From the NCBI GenBank assembly GCA_031253995.1, contig JAIRVG010000008.1:1-62635 (forward strand): DNA of 62,635 nt. Reading direction: 5' to 3'. Positions 16,322 through 25,700 of this stretch are shown here, in pieces. The position numbers and the translations under genes are program-made. Each line of letters opens with the position of its first letter. Positions within the stretch are counted from its first letter, which is position 1. The notes under the pieces were generated by a model. It was not told the DNA's origin. It made no database searches and worked only from the letters and a program-made list of their open reading frames with translations. This stretch comes from Paucimonas sp. (GTDB taxonomy: Bacteria; Pseudomonadota; Gammaproteobacteria; Pseudomonadales; Pseudomonadaceae).

Positions 16322-17310
16322 ACGCCCTGCTCGATCTGTTCACCCTGCTGGTGTTCCTCTGCGTGCTGCTCGGTTTCTACGCGGTACGCAGCCTGAGCCG
16401 CAAGCGCCAGCGCGCCGAGGCTCAGGCCGAGCGCCTGGCGGTGCTGCGCGCCAGCTTCTCGGGACAGGTCGCCGCCGGCAGCCTGGATCCGCTGCCAGCC
16501 AGCGACCTGCTGCGCGACCAGGATGCGCCGGCCTTCACCCGCTGGCCGCTGCTCGGTGCACCGCTGGCCCGGCTGTGGCAGGACACCCGCAGCCTCGGCT
16601 GGCACGGCCAGTTGCGCCTGCGCCTGACCCTGCTCGGCGTGGCCAGCCTGATGGTCGGCGTGGTGCTCGGCCGGCAGATGCCCTGGCCGTGGCTGTACGG
16701 CACGCTGCTCAGCCTGCTGACCTTCGTCGGCGTCGCCAGCGTGCTCTATCGCGCCGCGATGGCGCGCTACCTGCAGGACCTCAAGCTGAGCCTGCCACAG
16801 GCCATCGACGCCATCACCCGCGCCGCCCGTGCCGGGGTGCCGGTGAGCAACGCCTTCACCCTGGTGGCGCAGAACATCAACGGCCCGCTGTCGGCGGAGT
16901 TCGCCCAGATCGACAACTGGCTGCGCCTGGGCCTGCCACTGCGCCAGGTGATGCAGGACTCGGCCAACCGCATCCCGCTCAACGAGTACCGCTTCTTCGC
17001 GGTGATCCTGATCATCAACCAGGAAGCCGGCGGCCGCCTGGGCGAAACCCTGGACCGGCTCTCGGCGACCCTGCGCGAGCGCCAGGAGCTGCACCTCAAG
17101 GTCCAGGCCAAGACGTCCGAGGCCCGCGCCTCGGCGAAGATCGTCGCCGCGCTGGTGCCCTTCGCGCTGGGCTACATGTACCTGAACTCGCCGCGCGACT
17201 TCAATTTCCTGCTCAACGACCCGACCGGCAACAGCGTGCTGTTCTACGCCTTCGGCAGCGTCACGCTGGGCTTGCTCATCACCCACCTGATGGTTCGGAA
17301 GGTCGCATGA
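16318..17310 (+). CDS. tadB: Tad inner-membrane platform protein TadB
   Basis: The 330-residue protein has an N-terminal transmembrane segment, a further hydrophobic pair near residues 100-140, a cytoplasmic GspF-type domain (LPQAIDAITRAARAGVPVSNAF) and C-terminal membrane segments. With TadC it forms the inner-membrane platform on which TadA acts. It overlaps tadA and tadC by 4 bases each, indicating translational coupling. Confidence 0.92.
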   Translation: MNALLDLFTLLVFLCVLLGFYAVRSLSRKRQRAEAQAERLAVLRASFSGQVAAGSLDPLPASDLLRDQDAPAFTRWPLLGAPLARLWQDTRSLGWHGQLRLRLTLLGVASLMVGVVLGRQMPWPWLYGTLLSLLTFVGVASVLYRAAMARYLQDLKLSLPQAIDAITRAARAGVPVSNAFTLVAQNINGPLSAEFAQIDNWLRLGLPLRQVMQDSANRIPLNEYRFFAVILIINQEAGGRLGETLDRLSATLRERQELHLKVQAKTSEARASAKIVAALVPFALGYMYLNSPRDFNFLLNDPTGNSVLFYAFGSVTLGLLITHLMVRKVA

Positions 17311-18263
17311 ATTCGTTGCTCCAGGATCCTTTCATCCAGGCCGGCCTCGGCCTGCTGTTCTGCGGCCTGGGCATCGGCCTGCTGGCGCTGTACCGCCAGC
17401 AGGGCCGCCCGCAGTTGCAGGAACGCCTGAACCGCCGCATCGCAGCGGGCCAGGCCGTGGCGAGCAACGACATCCTTCGCGACCAGGGCCTGCAGGTACC
17501 GCCGCTGCTGCTCGGCCTGCTGCAAGCCATGGCCCGCGTCGGCGAGGCCGTTGCCGGCAGCCCGCGCGACCGCGCCAAGCTCGGCGGCCTGCTGGCACTG
17601 GCCGGGCTGCGCCAGCGCGAAGCCCTGGGTTTGCTGGTGGCGGGCAAGTACCTGCTTGGCCTGCTGCTGGTCGGCGGCGTCATGCTGGCGATCGACCCGG
17701 ATCAGCGCCTGGGGCTGAACGGACTCACCGCCGCGCTGCTGGCCCTGTTCGCCGGCGGCCTGCTGCCCGAGCTATGGCTGAAGTGGCGCGCCGCGCGCCG
17801 TGGCGGTCGCCTGGCGCGCAGCCTGCCGGACGCCCTCGACCTGATGGTGATCTGCGCCGAGGCCGGCCTGCCCCTGGGCCGCGTGCTGCAAGTGGTGGCC
17901 AAGGAACTGGCGCTGTCGGCGCCGGAGATGGCGGATGAGCTGCGCTACACCTGCGCCGAACTGCAGATCCTCGCCGACCGCCCGCGGGCCTTGCTCAACC
18001 TCGCCGAGCGTACCGGCGTCAGCGGTATCGAAAGCATGGTCTCGACCCTGATCCAGGCCGAGCGCTACGGCACGCCGCTGTCCCAGGCGCTGCGGACGAT
18101 TTCCGACGAGAGCCGCAAGACCCTGATCCTCACCCTGGAAGAACGCGCCGGCAAGCTGCCGGCCCAGCTCAGCGTGCCGCTGATGACCCTGATCCTGCCG
18201 CCGATCATCGCCATGATGGGCGCGCCGGCGCTGGTGCGCATCGTCCGCCTGCTGTCCAACTGA
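17307..18263 (+). CDS. tadC: Tad inner-membrane platform protein TadC
   Basis: This 318-residue GspF-domain membrane protein is the TadB paralogue. Hydrophobic segments lie near residues 12-30, 110-150 and 290-318, with the GspF domain around 165-290 (LPDALDLMVICAEAGLPLG, SMVSTLIQAERYGTPL). I set the start at ATG 17307, overlapping the tadB stop (ATGA); upstream in-frame sequence lies inside tadB and looks non-coding in this frame. Confidence 0.92.
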   Translation: MNSLLQDPFIQAGLGLLFCGLGIGLLALYRQQGRPQLQERLNRRIAAGQAVASNDILRDQGLQVPPLLLGLLQAMARVGEAVAGSPRDRAKLGGLLALAGLRQREALGLLVAGKYLLGLLLVGGVMLAIDPDQRLGLNGLTAALLALFAGGLLPELWLKWRAARRGGRLARSLPDALDLMVICAEAGLPLGRVLQVVAKELALSAPEMADELRYTCAELQILADRPRALLNLAERTGVSGIESMVSTLIQAERYGTPLSQALRTISDESRKTLILTLEERAGKLPAQLSVPLMTLILPPIIAMMGAPALVRIVRLLSN

Positions 18264-18293
18264 CCCCTGACCCGCCCCTTTCGAGTGACCGCC

Positions 18294-19154
18294 ATGCCCC
18301 GCACCCTCACCGCCCTTTCCCTGCTTGCCCTGCTCGCCCTCGGCGGTTGCAGCAGCCTCGGTTCCGCCATGAACGCCGGCGCCGACGCGCCGTCCGGCAA
18401 GGAAGCCGCCGAAGCCCTGAAGCTGGCCCGCGTGTTGCGCGACAACGGCCGCCTGCAAGGCGCCTTCGAGGTCTACCAGCGCCTCGACCAGCGCAGCCCG
18501 CTGAAGGGTGACTACCTGCTGGAGTACGCCAGCGTGGCCGCCGCCGTGCGTCCGGCGCGGGATGCCTGGGCCCTGTACGACCGTGCACGCCAGGGCAGCG
18601 ACCTGGCCAGCCTCGACCCGGCCCAGCGCCAGGCCCTTTGCGGCGGCCTCGGTCGCGCCGCGCTGGCCCTGGGCAACGCCGCCAGCGCAGAACAGAGCTT
18701 CACCTGTGCCCTGAAGGCCGACGGCGACCGCGGCCAGCGCGCGCAACTGCTCAACGGCCTTGGCGTGGCGCAGACCCTGCTCGGCCAGCGCCCGGCGGCA
18801 CGCGAAGCGTTCCAGCAAGCCCTCGCCATCGAACCCGGCTACAGCCCGGCGGCCAACAACCTGGCCTTGAGCTGGCTGGCCGACGGCGAGCGGGCCAAGG
18901 CCATCGGCCTGCTCAATGGCGCCCGGCAGAACGGCGAGGTGTCGCTGCAGCTCAACCTGGCCCTGGCCTGGGTGCTGGACGGGCATGACGACACCGCCCT
19001 GCGCATCCTTGAGGAAAACCTCGAAGCGCCTTATGCCGAAGACATCCTCCAGCGCTTCCAGGCCACCCGCGAACGCATCGCCAACGGCGCGCCGGTGGAC
19101 AGCGAACTGCTCGCCGCCAGCCAGCAGCCGCTGAAGCTGGCCAGCCAGGACTGA
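18294..19154 (+). CDS. tadD: TPR lipoprotein TadD
   Basis: The 286-residue predicted lipoprotein has lipobox LGGC near residue 17 and tetratricopeptide repeats (for example ALAIEPGYSPAANNLALSWL and ALAWVLDGHDDTALRIL). TadD is an accessory pilotin-like factor of Tad systems. I prefer ATG 18294; an in-frame GTG at 18285 would add three residues. Confidence 0.88.
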   Translation: MPRTLTALSLLALLALGGCSSLGSAMNAGADAPSGKEAAEALKLARVLRDNGRLQGAFEVYQRLDQRSPLKGDYLLEYASVAAAVRPARDAWALYDRARQGSDLASLDPAQRQALCGGLGRAALALGNAASAEQSFTCALKADGDRGQRAQLLNGLGVAQTLLGQRPAAREAFQQALAIEPGYSPAANNLALSWLADGERAKAIGLLNGARQNGEVSLQLNLALAWVLDGHDDTALRILEENLEAPYAEDILQRFQATRERIANGAPVDSELLAASQQPLKLASQD

Positions 19155-19160
19155 GTGCCG

Positions 19161-19721
19161 ATGAAACTGCTCGTTGCCCTGCGCCGCCTGCGCCGCGCCG
19201 AAGAGGGCGTCACCGCGGTGGAAACCGCGTTCATCCTGCCGGTGCTGCTGTTCGGCCTGATGATGCTGTTCGAGCTGGCGCACATGGCCCTGGTCATCGG
19301 CGCCGGCAACCTGGCCCTGGAACATTCCGTGCAGCGCCTGCGGGAGATGCCCGACTACTACCGCTTAGGCGCCAACGCCTTGCAGCAGCGTCTTGGCGAA
19401 CGCATGCAGGCGCGCAGCTTCGGCCTGTTCGAGGCCTCGGAGCTGAAGGTCGACGTGCTGCCGTTCGACAACCTGCGCCAGTTCGGCGAGACCCGTGGTG
19501 GCGCGTCATCGGCACAGAACGGCAGCGACGACCAGACCGGCGAGCAAACCCCGCCGGACACCGTGTTCTCGCCGCCGATCCTGAGCATCACCGTGGACCT
19601 CAAGCAGGACTACATGACCGTGTTCCCGGCGCTGTTCGGTCTCGGCGACGGCTACCAGTACCAATACCGCCACCTGCTCGGCAACCTGCCCAGCGACCCG
19701 GAGAAGGAAAACAGCGAATGA
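19161..19721 (+). CDS. tadE: TadE-like pseudopilin
   Basis: The 186-residue minor pseudopilin has an N-terminal TadE domain: a basic leader, EEGVTAVETAFILPVLLFG with the processing Gly, and Glu at mature position 5. It should be cleaved by TadV and join the pilus or its base. I prefer ATG 19161 over GTG 19155. It overlaps tadF by 4 bases. Confidence 0.88.
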   Translation: MKLLVALRRLRRAEEGVTAVETAFILPVLLFGLMMLFELAHMALVIGAGNLALEHSVQRLREMPDYYRLGANALQQRLGERMQARSFGLFEASELKVDVLPFDNLRQFGETRGGASSAQNGSDDQTGEQTPPDTVFSPPILSITVDLKQDYMTVFPALFGLGDGYQYQYRHLLGNLPSDPEKENSE

Positions 19722-20287
19722 GGTTCTTGCGCTCCCAGCGCGGCAGCGCGCTGGTGGAAACAGCCCTGGTGTTTCCCGTGCTGATCGGCGTCACCCTGCT
19801 CGCCGCCGACCTCTACAACCTGCACCAGGCGCGCAGCTACCTGGAACAGTCGGCGCACACCATCGCCTCGGTCCTCGGCGTGCAGAGCACCCTGGACCGC
19901 AATGGCCTGGAGGCCCTGGTGGCACGCGCCACCAGCATGAACCGGGTGCCTTTCGAGGTGATCATCAGCAAGGTGGAAAGTGACCGCAGCCTGAACTGGC
20001 GGCCGCTGTACCGTGGTGATGACCAGGGTGTGTGCGAGCGCTACAGCAATGGCTCGCGCTTCACCGGGCAGTTCCCCGACGAGCTGTCTGCCGGCGACGG
20101 AGAAGCGCTGACCAGCGTGCCGATGGTGGTGGTGCAGGTGTGCAGCCGGGCCGATGCCCTGGCGCTGAGCAATGCCTTGCTCGGCAGCGACAGGATCGAA
20201 GTACAGGCGATCAGCCGCCTGCAGCATGGCGACCCGACCCTCGACGACGCCCTGACCCGCGAATTCGCGCCGCGTGAAAACCCATGA
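19718..20287 (+). CDS. tadF: TadF-like pseudopilin
   Basis: The 189-residue protein has a TadE/TadF-type N-terminus (RGSALVETALVFPVLIGVTLL) whose Glu again follows a processing site. It is the second minor pseudopilin of the locus. The start overlaps the tadE stop by 4 bases, and its own stop overlaps the next gene by 4 bases. Confidence 0.87.
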   Translation: MRFLRSQRGSALVETALVFPVLIGVTLLAADLYNLHQARSYLEQSAHTIASVLGVQSTLDRNGLEALVARATSMNRVPFEVIISKVESDRSLNWRPLYRGDDQGVCERYSNGSRFTGQFPDELSAGDGEALTSVPMVVVQVCSRADALALSNALLGSDRIEVQAISRLQHGDPTLDDALTREFAPRENP

Positions 20288-20688
20288 GCGAGCCGGTGGT
20301 GATGGCGCGAGGCATCAAGCGCCTCGGGTACCTGCTGCTGGCCTGGGTCAGCCTGGGAATGGCGGTGTTGGGCGCGATACTGCCGGGGCTGCCCTGTACG
20401 GAATTCGTGCTGCTCAGCGCCTGGGCGGCGTCGCGCTGCTCGCCGCGCCTGAGTCGCTGGCTGGAGCAGCACCGGTTGTTCGGGCCGTTGCTGCGGGATT
20501 GGCGGGATGGCGGGCGGATCAGCCGGCGCAGCAAGGTCGCGGCCAGCGTGGCGATGCTCGGGTGCCTGGGATTGCTGCTGTGGCACCAGCCGCCGTGGTG
20601 GGTGCTGGTGTGCGCGGTGGGCGGGATGGGGTGCGGGGCATTGTTCATCTGGTCGCGGCCGGAGCGGCTTGGCGGTCGAGGACAGTGA
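20284..20688 (+). CDS. DUF454 (YbaN-like) inner-membrane protein
   Basis: The 134-residue membrane protein has the DUF454 pattern: a hydrophobic pair around LGAILPGLPCTEFVLLSAWAA, the block SRWLEQHRLFGPLLRDW and two C-terminal hydrophobic segments. The family's function is unknown. In some bacteria it is found next to heme-uptake genes, which would fit a heme link here, but that is only suggestive. It overlaps tadF by 4 bases, so it is the last gene of the tad operon, an unusual place for it. Confidence 0.8.
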   Translation: MSEPVVMARGIKRLGYLLLAWVSLGMAVLGAILPGLPCTEFVLLSAWAASRCSPRLSRWLEQHRLFGPLLRDWRDGGRISRRSKVAASVAMLGCLGLLLWHQPPWWVLVCAVGGMGCGALFIWSRPERLGGRGQ

Positions 20689-20736
20689 AGCTGGCAGGTG
20701 CCCGCCTCGACAAGATGCACAACGCCTTCTCATAGA

Positions 20737-20824
20737 ACAACACATAACTCATTGATTCAGCGGGGACGGTGGGCTGGGTGGACTCTCATTGAACAGCGCA
20801 TAACTCCTTGATTTAGCGGGGACG
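20737..20824. repeat. Two degenerate copies of a dispersed direct repeat
   Basis: A 30-bp unit with core CATAACTCATTGATTCAG occurs at 20737-20767 and, in altered form, at 20790-20824. An almost identical copy is at 45137-45167. Each lies just before a GTGGGAGCGG REP palindrome, so it is probably a companion element of the REP family. Confidence 0.65.
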
Positions 20825-20826
20825 GC

Positions 20827-20954
20827 GTGGGAGCGGATTCATCCGCGATTGGCCGCGAAGCGGCCATAAAACCTGTATCTGCGGTGTGTCAGGAAAACTC
20901 GGGACTCAGGTTTACGACGGCTGCGCCGCCGATCGCGGATGAATCCGCTCCCAC
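20827..20954. repeat. BIME-type composite REP palindrome
   Basis: Inverted ends GTGGGAGCGGATTCATCCGCG and its complement (ending at 20954) flank an inner pair of GC-rich stems and an AAACCTG..CAGGTTT arm. The same composite in opposite orientation occurs at 40851-40994. Confidence 0.85.
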
Positions 20955-21024
20955 GCCGACCGCGGCGCACTTGAGGGCTAGTTCTATGCGCGACAGCGCA
21001 GCCCTGCGGGCTGGGTGAAACTCC

Positions 21025-21079
21025 CTTAAGCAATCTTAATGATGCCGCCATTGCTGCGAACAAGAACGATTCCTATCTT
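21025..21079 (+). promoter_or_regulatory. Putative response-regulator-activated promoter of tadG and the giant protein
   Basis: CTTAAGCAATCTTAATG (21025-21041) is followed 9 bp later by TTGCTG (21051-21056) and, 17 bp further, by TATCTT (21074-21079). The spacing is identical to the flp promoter. The tadG ATG is 58 bp after the -10. Confidence 0.7.
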
Positions 21080-21137
21080 TGTCGTCACCTTGGCCGGGGT
21101 CTTTCCGGCCTGATCTGCCGCAGGAATCCACCCCGCC

Positions 21138-22697
21138 ATGCCCGCCTTCCCCCTTCTCACCCGACGCCTGCGTCGCTTCGCCCGACAACAGCACGGCGCC
21201 GTCGCGCCCTTCGCGATCCTGGTGCTGGGCGGCGCGCTGATGGCCACCGCCTACGTCATCGACCAGAGCCGCGCCCTGGAAAACAACGCCCAGCTCAAGC
21301 GCGCCACCGACGCCGCCGCCATGGCCGTGGGCAACCAGCGCCTGCTCGACGACAGCCTGAGCCCGCAGCAGATGCAGCAACTGGCGGTGGGCATGGTGCA
21401 GGCCAACCTCGGTACCGACCTGGCCCTGCGCGACAAGCTCGGCGCCAACGCCATCAACGTCACCGTCCAGCGCGACGACGACGGGGTCAACCAGATCACC
21501 GTGGCGGCCACCTACAGCGCCGAATCGGAACTGCTCCAGGCCCCCACCCAGCGCCTGCAGGTCAGCTCCACCGTGGAGGTGGTCAACCGGCCGGTGGAAG
21601 TGGCCATCGTGGTGCCCAATACCCTCAGCGAAAACGCCCGCGAACTGGCCGCCCTGCGCCGCCTGGTCCGCGAGTTCGTCGAGCGCGTGCTGGGCAATCG
21701 TCCGGACGGCCGCACCTGGATCTCCCTGGTGCCCTACAGCCAGTCGGTGAATGTCTACAGCGCCGAGGACAGCGGCCGCATCCGCCGCTGGGCCTCGGGC
21801 CCCGCGCTGACGCCGGTGGAACTGCGCTCGCTGTTCCGCACCGGCTACAGCGGCCTGGCCGACGGGCGCATCCCCGACCGCCGCGCCAACCTGCTGTGCA
21901 TGTACCGCGGCCTGGCCCTGGGTCAGAACTACTACTGGGATCAGCCGCCCTCCGGCCAGTTCAAGATCTACTACCGCCACGACCTCCCGGAAAACGGCAG
22001 CCCCGGCGCCTCGCCGATTTCCTGGACCGGCCCCAACCCGGACTTCGGCCAGGCCTCCGGGGTCAACGACGTGCGCTGGATGGTCGCCGACAGGGGCTGC
22101 CCGTCGGCTGCCCTGCTGCCGCTGACCCGCGACATGGCCCGCATCGAACGGCGCATCCAGGAGTTCTCCACGCGCTTCAACACCAACTACGCCATCGCCA
22201 TGGGCTGGGCTGCCGCCAGCCTGTCGCCACGGATGCGCGGCAGCGCCGGCTGGGGCGATGCGCGCCTGCCGCTGGACTTCAACGCCGACGGCACGGGCGA
22301 CAACGCCAAGATCATCGTCATGCTGGCCAACACCACGGGCAACTGGTTCGACACCGACTCCTACAACGCCGAGGTCGGCGAGGCGATCAACGGCCAAAAC
22401 GGCACGGTCTCGGCCAACGACGTCGCCGGCAAGCGCTTCATCAGCCTGTGCACCAGCTTCCGCGCCCGCGGCCTGAAGTTCCACTTCCTCGGCGTGCGCC
22501 CCGGCGACCCCAACGATTTCGGGCGCGTGCTGTTCGACAAGGTCGCCGGCCCCGGCCTGCGCGTGTGCGCCGGCGACGGCAGCATGACCTTCGCCAACGC
22601 CACCAACTTCGGCGACGGCGAGGCGCAACTGCGCAGCCTGCTGCTGGACATCGCCAACAAGGTCCGCCACGAGCGCTACGTGCGCCTGATCGACTGA
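21138..22697 (+). CDS. tadG: TadG-like pilus protein with a degenerate vWA domain
   Basis: The 519-residue protein has an N-terminal Tad-type segment (QQHGAVAPFAILVLGGALM, one membrane helix at about 22-41) followed by a periplasmic or surface region with a von Willebrand A-like fold from about residue 152. In a normal vWA the first strand carries DxSxS; here the segment is VEVAIVVPNTLSEN (153-166), and the later T-D position reads IIVMLANTTGN, so the metal-ion site is lost. It lies 36 bp upstream of the giant LEPR-motif gene behind its own regulated promoter, separate from the main tad operon. Confidence 0.8.
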   Translation: MPAFPLLTRRLRRFARQQHGAVAPFAILVLGGALMATAYVIDQSRALENNAQLKRATDAAAMAVGNQRLLDDSLSPQQMQQLAVGMVQANLGTDLALRDKLGANAINVTVQRDDDGVNQITVAATYSAESELLQAPTQRLQVSSTVEVVNRPVEVAIVVPNTLSENARELAALRRLVREFVERVLGNRPDGRTWISLVPYSQSVNVYSAEDSGRIRRWASGPALTPVELRSLFRTGYSGLADGRIPDRRANLLCMYRGLALGQNYYWDQPPSGQFKIYYRHDLPENGSPGASPISWTGPNPDFGQASGVNDVRWMVADRGCPSAALLPLTRDMARIERRIQEFSTRFNTNYAIAMGWAAASLSPRMRGSAGWGDARLPLDFNADGTGDNAKIIVMLANTTGNWFDTDSYNAEVGEAINGQNGTVSANDVAGKRFISLCTSFRARGLKFHFLGVRPGDPNDFGRVLFDKVAGPGLRVCAGDGSMTFANATNFGDGEAQLRSLLLDIANKVRHERYVRLID

Positions 22698-22733
22698 CCC
22701 GCCCCCTCTTCCGCTTCCCGACAAGGATTCGCC

Positions 22734-25700
22734 ATGAGTAACCGCAAGCCCTATTCCAGCCTGGCCCTGGCGCTGGAACCGAGGATGATGTTCGACGCCG
22801 CAGCCGTGACCACCGCAGCGGTCACCGCCGAGCAGACCGATGCCCAGGCCACGGCCAACCACGCGCCGACCCTGAGCGCCGACGCGGCCCAGGTTACCCA
22901 CACGGTGACCGAAAGCCCGGTCAGCGGCAGCCAGTTGTTCAGCAACGTGCTGGCCGACGCCCAGGACAGCGGGCAGAACTTCTCCAGCCTGCGCCTGACC
23001 ATCGACAGCACCGGCAGCCATGAGGCGCTGTTGATCGACGGCACCCGGGTGCTGCTCGACGCCGAGCCGAGCGGTACCACTGCCAACGCCTTCTACAGCT
23101 ACACGGTGACCACCAATGCCGGCGTCACCACCATCGACATCAGCCTCGCGAGCAGCGACAAAAGCAGCGCCGCCGACCTCAAGGCACTGGTCGAAGGCCT
23201 GCGCTACCAGACCCTCGACGGAACCCCGGACAACGGCAGCCGCACCATCACCCTGACCAGCGTCAGCGACGCTGGCGGCACGCAGGACGGCGGCGTCGAC
23301 ACCACCAGCCTGAGCATCGCGGCCAAGGTCGACCTGGTCAGCACCATCAACCGCGCGCCGGTGCTGGACCGCGACAACCCGCTGGACCTGGCCCAGTCAC
23401 TGGTGACCAGCGGCATCACCCTCAAGGAAGCCGTCTACTCCAGCAACGGCAATTTCCTGTATGCCGGCAGCAGCGATGGCCGCCTGCTGGTCTACGGCAT
23501 CGACAGCAAGGGCATGCTCAGCCTGGTGCAGACCGTCAACGCGCCCAGCGGCATGACCGATCTGGTCGACATGGCCATGAGCAAGGACGGCAAGTTCCTC
23601 TACAGCGCCGACTCGGGGACCATCCACACCTGGCAGGTGGGCAGCGACGGCAGTCTCGGCCGCATCCAGGGCACCAGCGTCGGCAACCTGCGCGGCCTGG
23701 CGCTGTCCGATGACGGCCAGCAGCTGTATTTCACCACCCTGTACGGCGGCCTCGAAGTGCGCAGCCGCGACACTACTACCGGTGCCCTGGGCACCACGGC
23801 GCTGCAGACCCTCGACGAAGGCGTGCTGCAATCGGGCCGGGCCAAGCTGGTACGCAGTGTCGGCGATTACGTGTATGTGGTCCTCGACCCGGATTCGGCG
23901 GTGTCCCAGGACACCCTCACCGTGCTCAAGCGCGCCACCAGTGGCCGCCTGACGGTGGTTGACCTGGGCTCGGCGAAGACTACCGAGGACACCTTCGACG
24001 GCAGCACCACCCACAGCCTCGCCGCCAGCACCGACGGCCGCTTCATCTACCTCGGCGACAGCGAGCAGGGTGTGATCCAGGTCTATCAACTGGGCAGCAA
24101 CGGCCTGCTGAAGATCGACACCCTGATCCTGGCCAACATCAACGACCTGACCCTGAGCGCGGACGGCCAGCAGCTCTACGCCAGCACCAACGACGGCGTC
24201 GTGCACCAGTACGCGGTCAACGCCAGCACCGGCTTGCTGAAGGACACCGGCAGCCTGAGCGCCAGCGGTGCCCAGGTGCTGGTCGCCAGCCCCGACGGCC
24301 AGTCCCTGCTGGTGGCCGGCAGCGGCATCAGCCGCTTCACCAGTGTGCGCACCTACCTCAGCGGCAGCGACCTGGTGATCGGTCAGGGCCTCACCCTCAG
24401 CGACAGCAATGCCGACGTCCTCGCTGCTGGCAGTGGCGACTACAGCGGCTTCAAGGTCACCCTGGAACGCGTCGGCGGCGCCAACGCCGCCGACCAGTTC
24501 GCCTTCGCTGCCGGCAATGGCGTCAGCCTCGACGGCCAGGCGCTGATGCGTAACGGCGTCGAGATCGGCCGCTTCGTCCAGAATGGCGGGCAACTGACCC
24601 TGACCATCAGCGCCGCGCTGACCCGCGCCGAGGCCAATGCCCTGCTGCAACAGGTGATCTACCGCAACGCCGCGAGCACAGGCACGGTCCAGCTGCGCCT
24701 GGTGGCCAACGACGGCCAACTGGACAGTACCGAACAGCGCGTGACCCTGGCAGTGACCCTCAACAGCGCCCCGCAACTGACTGCCGGCACGGTAGTCAAC
24801 CCGGTCTACGACACCCACGGCACCCTGGTGAAGCTGTTCAAGGACGCCCAGGTCAACACCGGCGAAGCCGGCCAGAGCATCAGCACGCTGACCCTCGCCC
24901 TCAGCGGCGTGAACGGAGCCAGCAAGGAGTTCCTGCTGGTGGACGGTACGGCCATCGCCCTCGACCAGTCCGCCAGCGGCACCCTGGCCAACGGCATGAG
25001 CTGGACCTACACGGTCAACGGCGACAGTGCCAGCCTGGTCCTCGGCAGCGCCAGCGGCCTGGCCCCGGCCGCCCTGCAGACCCTGGTCAACGGCATCGGC
25101 TACCGCAACGACAACCCGGTGGCGACCAGCGGCCAGCGCAGCGTGACCCTGACCAGCGTGCAGGACAATGGCGGCACCGGCGGTGGCGGCAGCGATAGCA
25201 GCACCCTGGCGATCGTCGCCAGCGTGACGGTCAAGACCGGCACTGCGCCCGTCGTGACGGAAACCGTCGACCCTTACGCCACCCTGTACTACGCCAACGG
25301 CACCCTCAGCGGCTACAGCGACTACGTCAATGCCATCGAGGTCAGCGCCGACGGCAAGACCCTGCTGCTGGCTGGCACCACCGGCACCAACCTCAGCGGC
25401 ACCAGCTACCTGCGGGTCTACGCCCGCGATGCGGCGAGCGGCGCCCTGACCCTGCTGCAGAGCTTCACCCAGGGCAGCAGCGACAACCCGGCCACCAGCG
25501 ATATCGAGGTCGATGGCCTGGGCAGGATCACCAGTGTCACGCCGAGCGGCGACAACCTGTCGGTCTATGTCGCCGGCTTCGACAGCGCCAAGGGCTACAG
25601 CAGCCTGGTGCGCTTCAGCCGCGACCCGGCCAGTGGCCTGTTGACCTATGCCGGCATCGCCGCAGTGCAGAACACCATCGTCCAGGAAAAGATCGACACA

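Larger units (their letters stand above)
20689..21137. other. Intergenic region with direct repeats, a BIME and a regulated promoter
   Basis: The 449-bp gap contains two tandem degenerate copies of a roughly 30-bp repeat (20737-20767 and 20790-20824, core CATAACTC..TTGATT..AGCGGGGAC), a composite REP palindrome (20827-20954) and the response-regulator-type promoter of tadG (21025-21079). An ORF spanning the palindrome (20827-21018) is not credible. Confidence 0.7.

Noticed and set aside
20827..21018. Plus-strand ORF of 63 codons
   Set aside because: It lies wholly within a REP/BIME palindrome and runs to just before the regulated promoter.
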